From Chryseobacterium oleae (GTDB lineage Bacteria; Bacteroidota; Bacteroidia; Flavobacteriales; Weeksellaceae), in contig NZ_FOVD01000001.1 in the NCBI RefSeq assembly GCF_900115055.1, forward strand, positions 1,116,001 to 1,180,000: a DNA stretch of 64,000 nt, read 5' to 3'. Below, piece after piece: positions 26,362 through 33,973 of the stretch. The notes under the pieces were generated by a model that saw only the letters and a program-made list of their open reading frames with translations, was not told the origin of the DNA and ran no database searches. Positions within the stretch are counted from its first letter, which is position 1, and each line of letters starts with the position of its first letter. The position numbers and the translations under genes were made by a program.

Positions 26362-26757
26362 ATGATGAAAGTACAAATGCAGGCTATTAATAAAAAAATA
26401 GCCGTTGAATACTTAAAATTTTTCTATCCACCACTTCGAAGTGAAATCACTCAGTTATCTGTGCAGGAAAACTTTGCCGGTGTGATTCAGGCCACCATTA
26501 ACTATTTGAAGGATATGCTGCAGGAATCGAAAATCTACATCGTAGCCCATCATATCAAACTGATGGACTGGATCTACAGAAACGGTGATTCTTATGTGAG
26601 AACCGTGATCGAAAACCTGTTTGTAAGATCGCTGGAAAGCTTTAAAAAACATTCAAAAATCCAGCAGTGGAAGCTTCTTTATCAGAATATGCCTGATAAT
26701 TTTCAACTGATTTATAATGAGCAGCAGAAACAGGACGAGATCTTTTTCGGTAAGTAA
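26362..26757 (+). CDS. Small helical protein, module 2 (paralogue of 25744)
   Basis: The protein has 131 residues (the start could be either of two consecutive ATGs, 26362 or 26365). It is helical, without signal peptide. Besides the correspondences with the 25744 product it has a His-containing helix (YIVAHHIKLMDWIY) and an acidic/Gln-rich tail (NEQQKQDEIF). A terminator follows at 26783-26814, which closes the tandem modules before the CDCL cluster. Function unknown. Confidence 0.7.
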   Translation: MMKVQMQAINKKIAVEYLKFFYPPLRSEITQLSVQENFAGVIQATINYLKDMLQESKIYIVAHHIKLMDWIYRNGDSYVRTVIENLFVRSLESFKKHSKIQQWKLLYQNMPDNFQLIYNEQQKQDEIFFGK

Positions 26758-26782
26758 GAAATAATTTAATTTGTAAATAGGG

Positions 26783-26814
26783 CTCCTCAGGCATTTTTGT
26801 CTGGGGAGTTTTTT
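26783..26814 (+). terminator. Intrinsic terminator
   Basis: CTCCTCAG (26783-26790) pairs with CTGGGGAG (26801-26808), one G-U pair, and is followed by TTTTTT. It separates the tandem modules from the CDCL genes. Confidence 0.75.
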
Positions 26815-26920
26815 GTTTTCCAAAAATTATACTTTTCACCCTAAAATATTTAACTTAATATCAACGGATTATTACCCAAAACAGCCTGTTTCATTACGTT
26901 TTCAATAAATTTCATGAATT

Positions 26921-26954
26921 ATATTTCACGGTATGGTGCAAAATATTATCTTTA
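26921..26954 (+). promoter_or_regulatory. Putative promoter of the first CDCL unit
   Basis: ATATTTCAC (26921-26929) is followed 17 bp later by TATCTTTA (26947-26954), a near match to TAnnTTTG. The same ATATTTCAC word lies 18 bp before TACTTTTG in front of the second CDCL unit (29440-29474). The leader to the start codon would be about 100 nt. Confidence 0.4.
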
Positions 26955-27063
26955 CACCCATAAATTTCACTATACAAGGAATTACTGGTGTACTGAAATT
27001 TCAACCGCACCGGATTTTGTTCTTTTCTATTTCAGAAGACAATATCCGGAGTAAAAACAGACT

Positions 27064-28614
27064 ATGAGAAAATTTATATATGTTATGGCTGCTTTTTCTT
27101 TAGCAGTCTTGGGGAGCTGTACTAATGAGGCGGCAAAATTGGATGATAATCAGATGGCACGTACGCCTGAACAGGTTATTAACATTACTTCATATGGAAG
27201 TTATCCTTCATCACTTTCAAAGTTTAAAACTTCAGCGAAGGGAGCAACAGATCCTGATGATTTTACGGAAACCCGTGAATTTCAGTCTTCAGAATCGATC
27301 GTATTGCCTCATTTACAGGCATATATTTTCCCGGGATCTCTTCTGAAAGGGAATTCTATCCAGAATATGGATTTTAAACCTATTTCGGCTTCGGTAAAAC
27401 CTGTTACCGTTTCTATGTCTATTCCGGCTTTGAACAAAAAAACAGCATTTACGATAGATCAGCCTTCATTGTCCAAGACCAGACAAATGGTACAGGATTA
27501 TATCCAAACTGCAGATTTTACGCAGAATGGTACTTTAAGTTACAGTGTTGAACAGTTTACGTCTTATGATGAGCTGAAGGTAGCCTTCGGATCAAATGTG
27601 AACACCAGATCATTATTCGGGAAAAATTCTTCCTCTACCAATATTGAAGAGGGAATGATCTCAAAAAGAAGCGGATTTTATGTGAAGTTTTACCAGACTT
27701 CTTTCACGCTGGATATGGATATTCCGGCAGGATCGCTTGTTAATGACAATAATTTTGACAGTGGCGGTGTGGAACCTGTTTATGTAAGTTCTATTTCTTA
27801 CGGAAGAATGGGTGTTCTCTCTATTGAAACGAATGAGCAGGCAGAAACAGCAAAAAAGACGATTAATGAAACCTTCAGCAAGCTGTTTGTAAAGGGAGAA
27901 AGTTCTCTGACGCAGGAGGAAAAAAACTTCCTGAATGGTGCTGATTTCAATTTATACCTGATTGGCGGAAGCGGCGTTACAGCAGCACAGTCTTTTCAGG
28001 GATATGCAGCTTTCGTGAACCATATTTCTAAGGGAACGTTCTCAAAAAGCCAGCCGGGAGTTCCTATCTTCTGTTCTTATTCTTACCTGAATGATAATTC
28101 TCCGGTGAAGACAACTTTCAAATTCGATATTAAAAAGAAACCCGTTTACGTAGAGCTGAAAATAGAAAATATAGAAAATTTCAGAACTACATTTGGACCT
28201 ACACAGTTTGGTAAGATGGGAAAACTGACACTTCATTATTATGACAGCCGTTCCAGAACCAAAATGATTGCTCCTCCTTATGTAAAGTTTAAGATTAAAG
28301 CAGACCGAACGGCAACAGGAGATAATATTCTGGGCATGAAGAGTCCTTTCATTGATCAATATAGCTATCCAAGGGAAATTACCCTCCAAAATGCCGGCGG
28401 TGATACTTTCACCAATGTTTCAGGGTTTTACTCTACATCATGCATTTTTGACATAGCCAATCCCAATAATCCCACTTACTGTGTAAACCCGCTGAACATT
28501 GTTCTGGATAACGAACTGAGAAATTTCGTGAACGGCCGGAATATGAGTCAGAGTGCAAAATACACCTATACCATTCTGCCTGATCCAGGCAACAGTTATA
28601 TCGTAATCAATTAA
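27064..28614 (+). CDS. CDC-like pore-forming toxin, long component (copy 1)
   Basis: The 516-residue lipoprotein (lipobox LGSC, Cys19) has a membrane-perforation core at about 75-356 of the cholesterol-dependent cytolysin (CDC) type. FYVKFYQTSFTLDMDIP matches the CDC strand before the transmembrane-hairpin region, and VYVSSISYGRMGVLSIET matches perfringolysin's VSNVAYGR region. YLIGGSG carries the conserved Gly301-Gly302 pair, and PIFCSYSYLNDNSPV matches the PISYTSVFLKDNSV end of the core. The C-terminal ~155 residues replace CDC domain 4; the cholesterol-binding undecapeptide is absent, and Cys460/Cys473 may pair. Such long CDCLs work with a short partner, found here at 29493. The lipoprotein gene starts 3 bp downstream. 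Confidence 0.85.
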   Translation: MRKFIYVMAAFSLAVLGSCTNEAAKLDDNQMARTPEQVINITSYGSYPSSLSKFKTSAKGATDPDDFTETREFQSSESIVLPHLQAYIFPGSLLKGNSIQNMDFKPISASVKPVTVSMSIPALNKKTAFTIDQPSLSKTRQMVQDYIQTADFTQNGTLSYSVEQFTSYDELKVAFGSNVNTRSLFGKNSSSTNIEEGMISKRSGFYVKFYQTSFTLDMDIPAGSLVNDNNFDSGGVEPVYVSSISYGRMGVLSIETNEQAETAKKTINETFSKLFVKGESSLTQEEKNFLNGADFNLYLIGGSGVTAAQSFQGYAAFVNHISKGTFSKSQPGVPIFCSYSYLNDNSPVKTTFKFDIKKKPVYVELKIENIENFRTTFGPTQFGKMGKLTLHYYDSRSRTKMIAPPYVKFKIKADRTATGDNILGMKSPFIDQYSYPREITLQNAGGDTFTNVSGFYSTSCIFDIANPNNPTYCVNPLNIVLDNELRNFVNGRNMSQSAKYTYTILPDPGNSYIVIN

Positions 28615-28617
28615 ATT

Positions 28618-29217
28618 ATGAAAAAATCATTCTACATCATTCTTACTTCCCTGCTTGCAATGTCATGCAGCGGTAATGATGATCAAATTATTGAAAATCC
28701 TAAGCCTGTAGAAAAGGACGTGTATCAATTTCAGTACAAAAATTACACAGTACAGAATATTACAGTGTACAAAGGTCCTTCCGGCCAAAAAACGGATGTT
28801 TCGGAATCTTATCTGAACAGCTACTGGAGTACGTATCAGGAACCGGCCTGGAAAAAAATCAGCCTTGATCTGAAAAATAATTCCCTGCAGCTGATTTCAG
28901 GAAATTCGGCGGATATTAAATATGCTGTGAATATTGAGAAGGATTCGGTATTCATTAATGAAAACAGCGGAAAGAGCCTGGTAGGTATTTTTAATAAAAA
29001 TGAAGCTTCATTTACGCTTAAGAGATCGTTCAGATACGTGAAAAAGATGCCAAGGGAAAATGTGAGTGCTCTAACCATTTCCCAGAAAACTGTTTTTGGA
29101 ATGACAGCTTATCAGGATATTTTCGGGAAAAGTGCTTTCGACAACCCATCATCAATGGATGCCACCGGAGATGATATTCTCTGGGCGAATATGGATTATT
29201 ACTACAAAAACTTATAA
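28618..29217 (+). CDS. Lipoprotein, candidate immunity protein for the CDCL toxins
   Basis: The 199-residue protein has lipobox AMSC (Cys17), followed by SGNDD, an acidic stretch of the kind that directs Bacteroidota lipoproteins to the cell surface. The mature part (VYQFQYKNYTVQNITVYKGP, then several strands) is beta-rich; I recognise no family. It begins 3 bp after the long CDCL gene, which implies co-translation. In Bacteroides, a surface lipoprotein encoded with the CDCL genes blocks pore formation in the producer, and this gene holds the equivalent place. The immunity role is inferred from position and lipoprotein nature, not from sequence similarity. Confidence 0.6.
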   Translation: MKKSFYIILTSLLAMSCSGNDDQIIENPKPVEKDVYQFQYKNYTVQNITVYKGPSGQKTDVSESYLNSYWSTYQEPAWKKISLDLKNNSLQLISGNSADIKYAVNIEKDSVFINENSGKSLVGIFNKNEASFTLKRSFRYVKKMPRENVSALTISQKTVFGMTAYQDIFGKSAFDNPSSMDATGDDILWANMDYYYKNL

Positions 29218-29286
29218 CAAATTTTCACGATGTGTAATCAGATCCTAGAAATATCCTTTCATACATTTATTTGATCTGAAAACAGC

Positions 29287-29317
29287 CTCCCCTGACGAAT
29301 TGTTGGGGGAGTTTTTA
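29287..29317 (+). terminator. Intrinsic terminator of the first CDCL unit
   Basis: CTCCCC (29287-29292) pairs with GGGGAG (29306-29311) over a 13-nt loop and is followed by TTTTT. It separates the L1-lipoprotein pair from the S-L2 pair. Confidence 0.65.
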
Positions 29318-29439
29318 TTATTTTCCATTCAAAACCACATGATTTTTATCACTAACAAGAGAACTATGTAAATTAAAACCAATCAGTTAACTATAATTAA
29401 TCTTTTATTAATAATGGTTAACAAAGATTTAATCAATAT

Positions 29440-29474
29440 ATATTTCACTACTACGTGTAAAAAGAATACTTTTG
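29440..29474 (+). promoter_or_regulatory. Promoter of the second CDCL unit
   Basis: ATATTTCAC (29440-29448) is separated by 18 bp from TACTTTTG (29467-29474), a perfect TAnnTTTG. The start codon at 29493 would be about 12 nt from the transcription start. The upstream word is shared with the first CDCL unit. Confidence 0.55.
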
Positions 29475-29492
29475 GAATCTCAAATTAAATTT

Positions 29493-30563
29493 ATGAAAAG
29501 AATCATTTTACCCATTACATTACTGGTTTTAACCGGTATTTCTTCAATTTCTTGTCGTCAGGATATGAATGAGGAAGCGCAAACTGTTGTAGAAGGAGCC
29601 AGGGCTTCCAAAGGAATTAATCCTGTGGTAAGCTTACCTTCCAAGTATTTAAATTATGACGAGGTTTCTGTAGGCGGAAAAGAAGTAGCTTCTAAAACCA
29701 CTACAGTAACACTAAACAGTGATCAGATGGTAGTAACCTCTCCTAACAAAACGTTTATCGGAGGTGTTTACAATTCTACTACGCTGGACAATCTTTCGTA
29801 TACCCCGATCTCTTATCCTGTAAAGCCGATCACGGTTTCTTATTCATTCCCGTCTGATTTTATTGTAGACACGATTGAAAAACCAACCCTTTCAAGCATG
29901 AGATCTTCTATCTTCAAAGCGATGCAGAGTGCCAACTTTAGCGGTCAGCAGTCTCTTGCTTTTGATTACAACATCAAGCAGTTCTCTTATTACAGTGAAC
30001 TTAAGATTGCATTCGGAGCTAACGTTAATATCGGAAGTATTTTCAGCATCGACATCAGCGGAAGCAACAATAAGGTGAAAAGAAATACAGGAATCTTTGC
30101 TAAGTTTACCCAGAAGAACTTCACCATCGATATGGATCTTCCTGATAACGGAAATATCTTCAAAAATGAATCTGACCTGAACCTGGCAGCTTCTAAAAAT
30201 CCGGTTTACATCAACTCCATTACTTACGGAAGACTGGGAATCATCTCTCTGGAATCTGATTATTCTTATAACGAAACCGCATTTGCTTTGAAAGCAGCTT
30301 TAAATGCTAAAATGGTGAACGGATCTATCAGCATTGATGTTCAGAGTAAAAAAATTCTTGAAGAGTCTGACCTGAAAGTATACATTTTGGGAGGTATCGG
30401 ATCTGATGCAGTACAGGTGGTACAGGGTTACACAGGATTTATCAACTTTATTGTGAACGGAGGCCAGTTTACGGCTAATGCTCCGGGAGTTCCAATCAAC
30501 TTTACGGCAGCTCATGCTGGTGACAATTCAGTATACTACACTACGTTTACTGTAGATAAATAA
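29493..30563 (+). CDS. CDC-like pore-forming toxin, short component
   Basis: With the start at 29493 (MKRIILPITL) the protein has 356 residues; a TTG 21 bp upstream would lie inside the promoter. It has a lipoprotein signal (SISC, Cys21). The same core order as in the long components is present: KPITVSYSFPSDF, FSYYSELKIAFGANVN, FAKFTQKNFTIDMDLP, VYINSITYGRLGIISLES, YILGGIGSD, and GVPINFTAAHAGDNSVYY. It ends directly after the core, so it lacks the C-terminal receptor-like domain; that is the definition of a short CDCL. Known pairs need long plus short protein to build the pore. The next gene starts 2 bp after the stop. Confidence 0.85.
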   Translation: MKRIILPITLLVLTGISSISCRQDMNEEAQTVVEGARASKGINPVVSLPSKYLNYDEVSVGGKEVASKTTTVTLNSDQMVVTSPNKTFIGGVYNSTTLDNLSYTPISYPVKPITVSYSFPSDFIVDTIEKPTLSSMRSSIFKAMQSANFSGQQSLAFDYNIKQFSYYSELKIAFGANVNIGSIFSIDISGSNNKVKRNTGIFAKFTQKNFTIDMDLPDNGNIFKNESDLNLAASKNPVYINSITYGRLGIISLESDYSYNETAFALKAALNAKMVNGSISIDVQSKKILEESDLKVYILGGIGSDAVQVVQGYTGFINFIVNGGQFTANAPGVPINFTAAHAGDNSVYYTTFTVDK

Positions 30564-30565
30564 AC

Positions 30566-32038
30566 ATGAAAAAATTAATATTCCTAATGGCAGCTATTTC
30601 TATAGCTGCCTTAGAAAGTTGTACGAACGAGCTTGAAAGATCTGCAGAAGCTCAGGAAATGGTTCGCGCACCACAACAGGTGGTGAATGTGACTTCATTC
30701 GGGACGTATCCATCTGCATTATCCGGTAAGAACACAAGTATGCTTGCTAAAGGGGGCAATGCGGAAGAATTCACAGAGACAAAAGAATTTGAATCTTCAG
30801 AATCTATCGTGCTGCCACATCTTCAGATGTATATTTTCCCGGGATCTCTTCTGAAAGGCAATTCCATACAGGATATGAATTTTAAGCCCATTACGGCTTC
30901 GGTAAAGCCTGTTACCGTTTCTATGTCTATTCCGGCTTTGAATAAAAAGACAGCATTCACTATAGATCAGCCTTCTTTATCCAAAACAAGACAGTTGGTA
31001 CAGGATTATATCCAGTCTGCTGATTTTACACAGAACGGAACGCTGAGCTACAGTGTGGAGCAGTTTACTTCTTATGATGAACTGAAAGTTGCCTTCGGAT
31101 CAAATGTGAATACAAGGTCTTTATTCGGTAAAAACTCTTCATCTACGAATATTGAAGAAGGGATGATCGCTAAAAGAACGGGATTCTATGTGAAATTCTA
31201 CCAGACATCTTTCACACTGGATATGGATATTCCTGCAGGATCGCTTGTTAATGATAACAATTTTGACAGCGGCGGTGTAGAACCGGTGTATGTGAATTCT
31301 ATTTCTTACGGAAGAATGGGTGTTTTAACGATTGAAACCAATGAACTGGCGGAAACGGCAAGAACGACGATCAATGAATCATTCAGCAAGCTGTTTGTAA
31401 AAGGCGAAAGTTATCTGACTCAGGAGGAAAAAAACTTCCTGAACGGAGCAGATTTCAATCTTTATCTGATAGGCGGAAGCGGTGTTACCGCGGCACAGTC
31501 TTTCAAAGGATATGAAGCTTTTGTGAACCATATTTCTAAGGGAACATTTTCAAAAAGCCAGCCGGGTGTTCCAATTTTCTGTACCTATTCTTATTTAAAG
31601 GATAATTCCCCAGTGAAAACCACCTTTAAATTTGACATTAAAAATCCCCCGGTTTATGTAAAATTGGTGAAAGAAAATGTTACCAGCGGCCGTAACAGAA
31701 ATGTGGACTTAAAACTGTATTTCTATTCCAGTAAGAGCCAGACCAACACGATTGCCCATCCGAGCATCCGCTTTGTGATCAACAAAATATCAAAAGTAGG
31801 GAGGAAAAATGGCGGAATGAATGGACCATGGACCTACACCACCACCAATGAGCCTATCATTCTTCAAAATGCCGGAATGAATATTAATATGAGTATTCCC
31901 AATCAGGTGCTGTCCCGTGAGAACGGACCTTGTGTACCAAGGGGAAGATTCGGGTGTGAAGTGGTACCCATCTACACAGAAGATGTGGAATACAGCATCG
32001 CACCAAGTGACAAGTACAATTATCTTGTAATCGATTAG
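30566..32038 (+). CDS. CDC-like pore-forming toxin, long component (copy 2)
   Basis: The 490-residue lipoprotein has lipobox LESC (Cys19). Residues ~80-358 are almost identical to copy 1: by eye about 19 differences in some 280 aligned positions, with Gly303-Gly304 of the core intact. After position ~359 the two proteins diverge completely except for a short shared TLQNAG/ILQNAG motif. Here the C-terminal domain has Cys456 and Cys464 (CVPRGRFGC), which may pair. The shared pore core with different receptor-like end suggests a second target specificity that uses the same short partner. It is in an operon with the short component. Confidence 0.85.
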   Translation: MKKLIFLMAAISIAALESCTNELERSAEAQEMVRAPQQVVNVTSFGTYPSALSGKNTSMLAKGGNAEEFTETKEFESSESIVLPHLQMYIFPGSLLKGNSIQDMNFKPITASVKPVTVSMSIPALNKKTAFTIDQPSLSKTRQLVQDYIQSADFTQNGTLSYSVEQFTSYDELKVAFGSNVNTRSLFGKNSSSTNIEEGMIAKRTGFYVKFYQTSFTLDMDIPAGSLVNDNNFDSGGVEPVYVNSISYGRMGVLTIETNELAETARTTINESFSKLFVKGESYLTQEEKNFLNGADFNLYLIGGSGVTAAQSFKGYEAFVNHISKGTFSKSQPGVPIFCTYSYLKDNSPVKTTFKFDIKNPPVYVKLVKENVTSGRNRNVDLKLYFYSSKSQTNTIAHPSIRFVINKISKVGRKNGGMNGPWTYTTTNEPIILQNAGMNINMSIPNQVLSRENGPCVPRGRFGCEVVPIYTEDVEYSIAPSDKYNYLVID

Positions 32039-32091
32039 TAAGATACTTTACAGATGTATGATCAGATTACAGATCTTTTCATCTAAACAAA

Positions 32092-32122
32092 AAACTCCCC
32101 GCACAATACATCCGGGGAGTTT
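32092..32122. terminator. Bidirectional terminator between convergent genes
   Basis: AAACTCCCCG (32092-32101) pairs perfectly with CGGGGAGTTT (32113-32122). A-rich and T-rich flanks on both sides allow termination of the CDCL transcript and of the opposing thioredoxin gene. Confidence 0.8.
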
Positions 32123-32126
32123 CTTT

Positions 32127-32645
32127 TTACTTATCTTTTTTCACAAATACTTTCTGAATGGTCAGAAGTTCTTCTTTATTCATTTTTGAGCTTTTTTCCA
32201 GCTTAGCCATAAATGTGGCCACTTCATCAGGGGTTGCGGGAGATCCTAAATTGTCTCCTTTACTGTCGAAAGAATCGGCAAGCACCTCTCCTTTTGGATT
32301 CAGGATCAGCCAGAAAGGAAGTCCGGCATTTTCTCCTTTGTACTTGTTCATCAGCTCCTGTCCGCCGGGATTTTCAAGTTTTTTCTTTTCTCCTCTTTCC
32401 TGAACATCGATGTAGGTGGTTACAAATTTCTTATCAAAAATGGGTTTGGTTTCAGGAAGGTTCATATTTTTCTCCATGAGCTTACACCATCCACACCATG
32501 AAGCATGGAATACTAACAGAACGTTTTTCTTCTGAGCTTGAGCTTCTGTAAGTGCTTTATTCAATTCTATATCAGCCTTTTCCTGTGCAGCATTCAGCTG
32601 AAACAGGAATAAAGAGGCAACAAGGATTACTTTAAAAAATTTCAT
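32127..32645 (-). CDS. Secreted thioredoxin-like protein
   Basis: The 172-residue protein has a signal peptide (cleavage near Ala19-Ala20). The active site is WCGWCK (Cys51, Cys54), preceded by VLLVFHASW and followed by KLMEKNMNLPETKPIFDKKF. The cis-Pro is in GLPFWLILNPKG. The domain is of the thioredoxin-7/DsbD-gamma type with the sequence CGWC rather than CGPC. It probably reduces disulfides in the periplasm. It converges on the CDCL cluster; no functional link is visible. Confidence 0.85.
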   Translation of the reverse strand: MKFFKVILVASLFLFQLNAAQEKADIELNKALTEAQAQKKNVLLVFHASWCGWCKLMEKNMNLPETKPIFDKKFVTTYIDVQERGEKKKLENPGGQELMNKYKGENAGLPFWLILNPKGEVLADSFDSKGDNLGSPATPDEVATFMAKLEKSSKMNKEELLTIQKVFVKKDK

Positions 32646-32824
32646 TTAAATTTTGTTTTAGGTTTACTTGTGCGAAGTTAGAAATTTTTCCTGTGATATC
32701 TTTTACCTATGCTGCAATGTCTTACTTCCAAAAGATATAAATCTCATGTCATTTTATCCTTAATTGATGAAGAAAAATGTATATTTGAAATTAACTCATC
32801 ATTTGTTGAATAAAAATAAATTCA

Positions 32825-33049
32825 ATGGCATATTGTTATCATTGTGGTTGTTCAGGAGCTTATCACCGTAGAAATGTCGTCACCGGCCACTCGTCATCCA
32901 GGTATACAGATGTTACCTATACAGGTCCAAGATTCCTTTGCAATGACTGTGCATTGGAGATGGAAAAGACAGCGCTTAAAAACAGGATTTCAAAAAAATA
33001 TATGATCATCCTGTTTCTAGTTGGTTTAATTTATTTTTTCTTAAAGTAA
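32825..33049 (+). CDS. Small zinc-ribbon membrane protein
   Basis: The protein has 74 residues. Four cysteines in two pairs (YCYHCGCSG and LCNDCALE) look like a zinc ribbon or knuckle. A C-terminal helix (about 55-73, MIILFLVGLIYFFL) anchors it in the membrane, with the ribbon on the cytoplasmic or periplasmic side. A TATATTTG box at 32780-32787 may be its -7 element. The next gene begins 1 bp after the stop, so both are probably made together. Function unknown. Confidence 0.7.
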   Translation: MAYCYHCGCSGAYHRRNVVTGHSSSRYTDVTYTGPRFLCNDCALEMEKTALKNRISKKYMIILFLVGLIYFFLK

Positions 33050-33050
33050 A

Positions 33051-33401
33051 ATGGCAGATTGGGAAAGTTTAAAACCACTCAGAACTCATTTAAAAATATT
33101 GAACTGGGTGATTACAGGTCTTACGTTTGTTCTATTGATAGTAGCATTTCGTTTTTTTGGCAGTAATCTGCCGAAGGACAACCTATCTGTACGGGCAAAA
33201 ATAATAGCTAAAAGTGGAGCTTCAATTAGAGAGAGCCCTTCCAAAAATGGAAAGGTCCTAATCATTGCACCTCTACATTCGGAAATAGAAATCATTCAGC
33301 GTAAAGCACAAATTGATACGATAGATAATAAAAAAGGCAGTTGGGTAAAAGTTCAGTACCAAAAGAAAACAGGATACGTTTGGGAGCATCTGATTAATTA
33401 A
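33051..33401 (+). CDS. Membrane-anchored bacterial SH3-domain protein
   Basis: The 116-residue protein has one transmembrane helix (about 18-36) and a C-terminal SH3b-like domain (about 48-116: AKSGASIRESPSKNGKVLIIAPLHSEIEI and GSWVKVQYQKKTGYVWEHLI). SH3b domains usually bind cell-wall peptides or other ligands; here the domain would be in the periplasm. It starts 1 bp after the zinc-ribbon protein's stop. Confidence 0.8.
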   Translation: MADWESLKPLRTHLKILNWVITGLTFVLLIVAFRFFGSNLPKDNLSVRAKIIAKSGASIRESPSKNGKVLIIAPLHSEIEIIQRKAQIDTIDNKKGSWVKVQYQKKTGYVWEHLIN

Positions 33402-33463
33402 TGTATACCTACTACCACAATACAAAGTTTTTAATATCAATACTTTGAGACTTTACATAAAAA

Positions 33464-33490
33464 AAACGACCTCTATTATTGAAGTCGTTT
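33464..33490. terminator. Terminator between convergent genes
   Basis: AAACGAC (33464-33470) pairs with GTCGTTT (33484-33490). An A-run before the stem gives a T-run on the minus strand, so it mainly serves the gene at 33510. Confidence 0.6.
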
Positions 33491-33509
33491 ATTATATTTT
33501 TCTGAAAAA

Positions 33510-33842
33510 TTATTTTTTCAAATCTGCTTTTACATCTTTATAACCATCTGCTACTGCATCTGCACCTTTTACAGCGGTCTTTTTAACGCTTTTCGCACCT
33601 TTGGTGGCTGTTTTACCTACCCATTTCGTGCTTTTTTTAACCCCCTTTTTTGTAGCTGTAGCTCCTTTCTTAGCTTTGTCTCCAACCCAGTCAGCGCCAT
33701 CTTTAACTCCTTTTTCTGTGGCTTTTGCCCCTTTTTCAATGGCAGTGCCTACATTTTTCGCTTCCTGTTTTACCGTTTCCTGGGCATGAACAGCTGTTGC
33801 AAATAAACCGAACGCTAATAAGGTCAATACATTCTTTTTCAT
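33510..33842 (-). CDS. Secreted Lys/Ala-rich repeat protein
   Basis: The 110-residue protein has a signal peptide (cleavage after VHAQ near residue 21). The mature part consists of about three degenerate ~21-residue repeats of the form KGAxATxKGVKxxxxWVGxxA, very rich in Lys, Ala, Gly, Thr and Val and predicted helical or disordered. The composition recalls histone-H1-like or LEA-like proteins, but the signal peptide places it in the envelope. A role in binding nucleic acid, anionic polymer or stress protection is speculation. Confidence 0.7.
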   Translation of the reverse strand: MKKNVLTLLAFGLFATAVHAQETVKQEAKNVGTAIEKGAKATEKGVKDGADWVGDKAKKGATATKKGVKKSTKWVGKTATKGAKSVKKTAVKGADAVADGYKDVKADLKK

Positions 33843-33973
33843 ATTGTCTTTTTTTTAAGTTAGTTTGATCAATATAACATAAAACAAGCCAAACCTGTAT
33901 GATATGAAAATAATTTAATTCAATTGAAGAACGACAATCACCGTTTTTTTCCGTCCCTGCTTTCTTTAAATGA

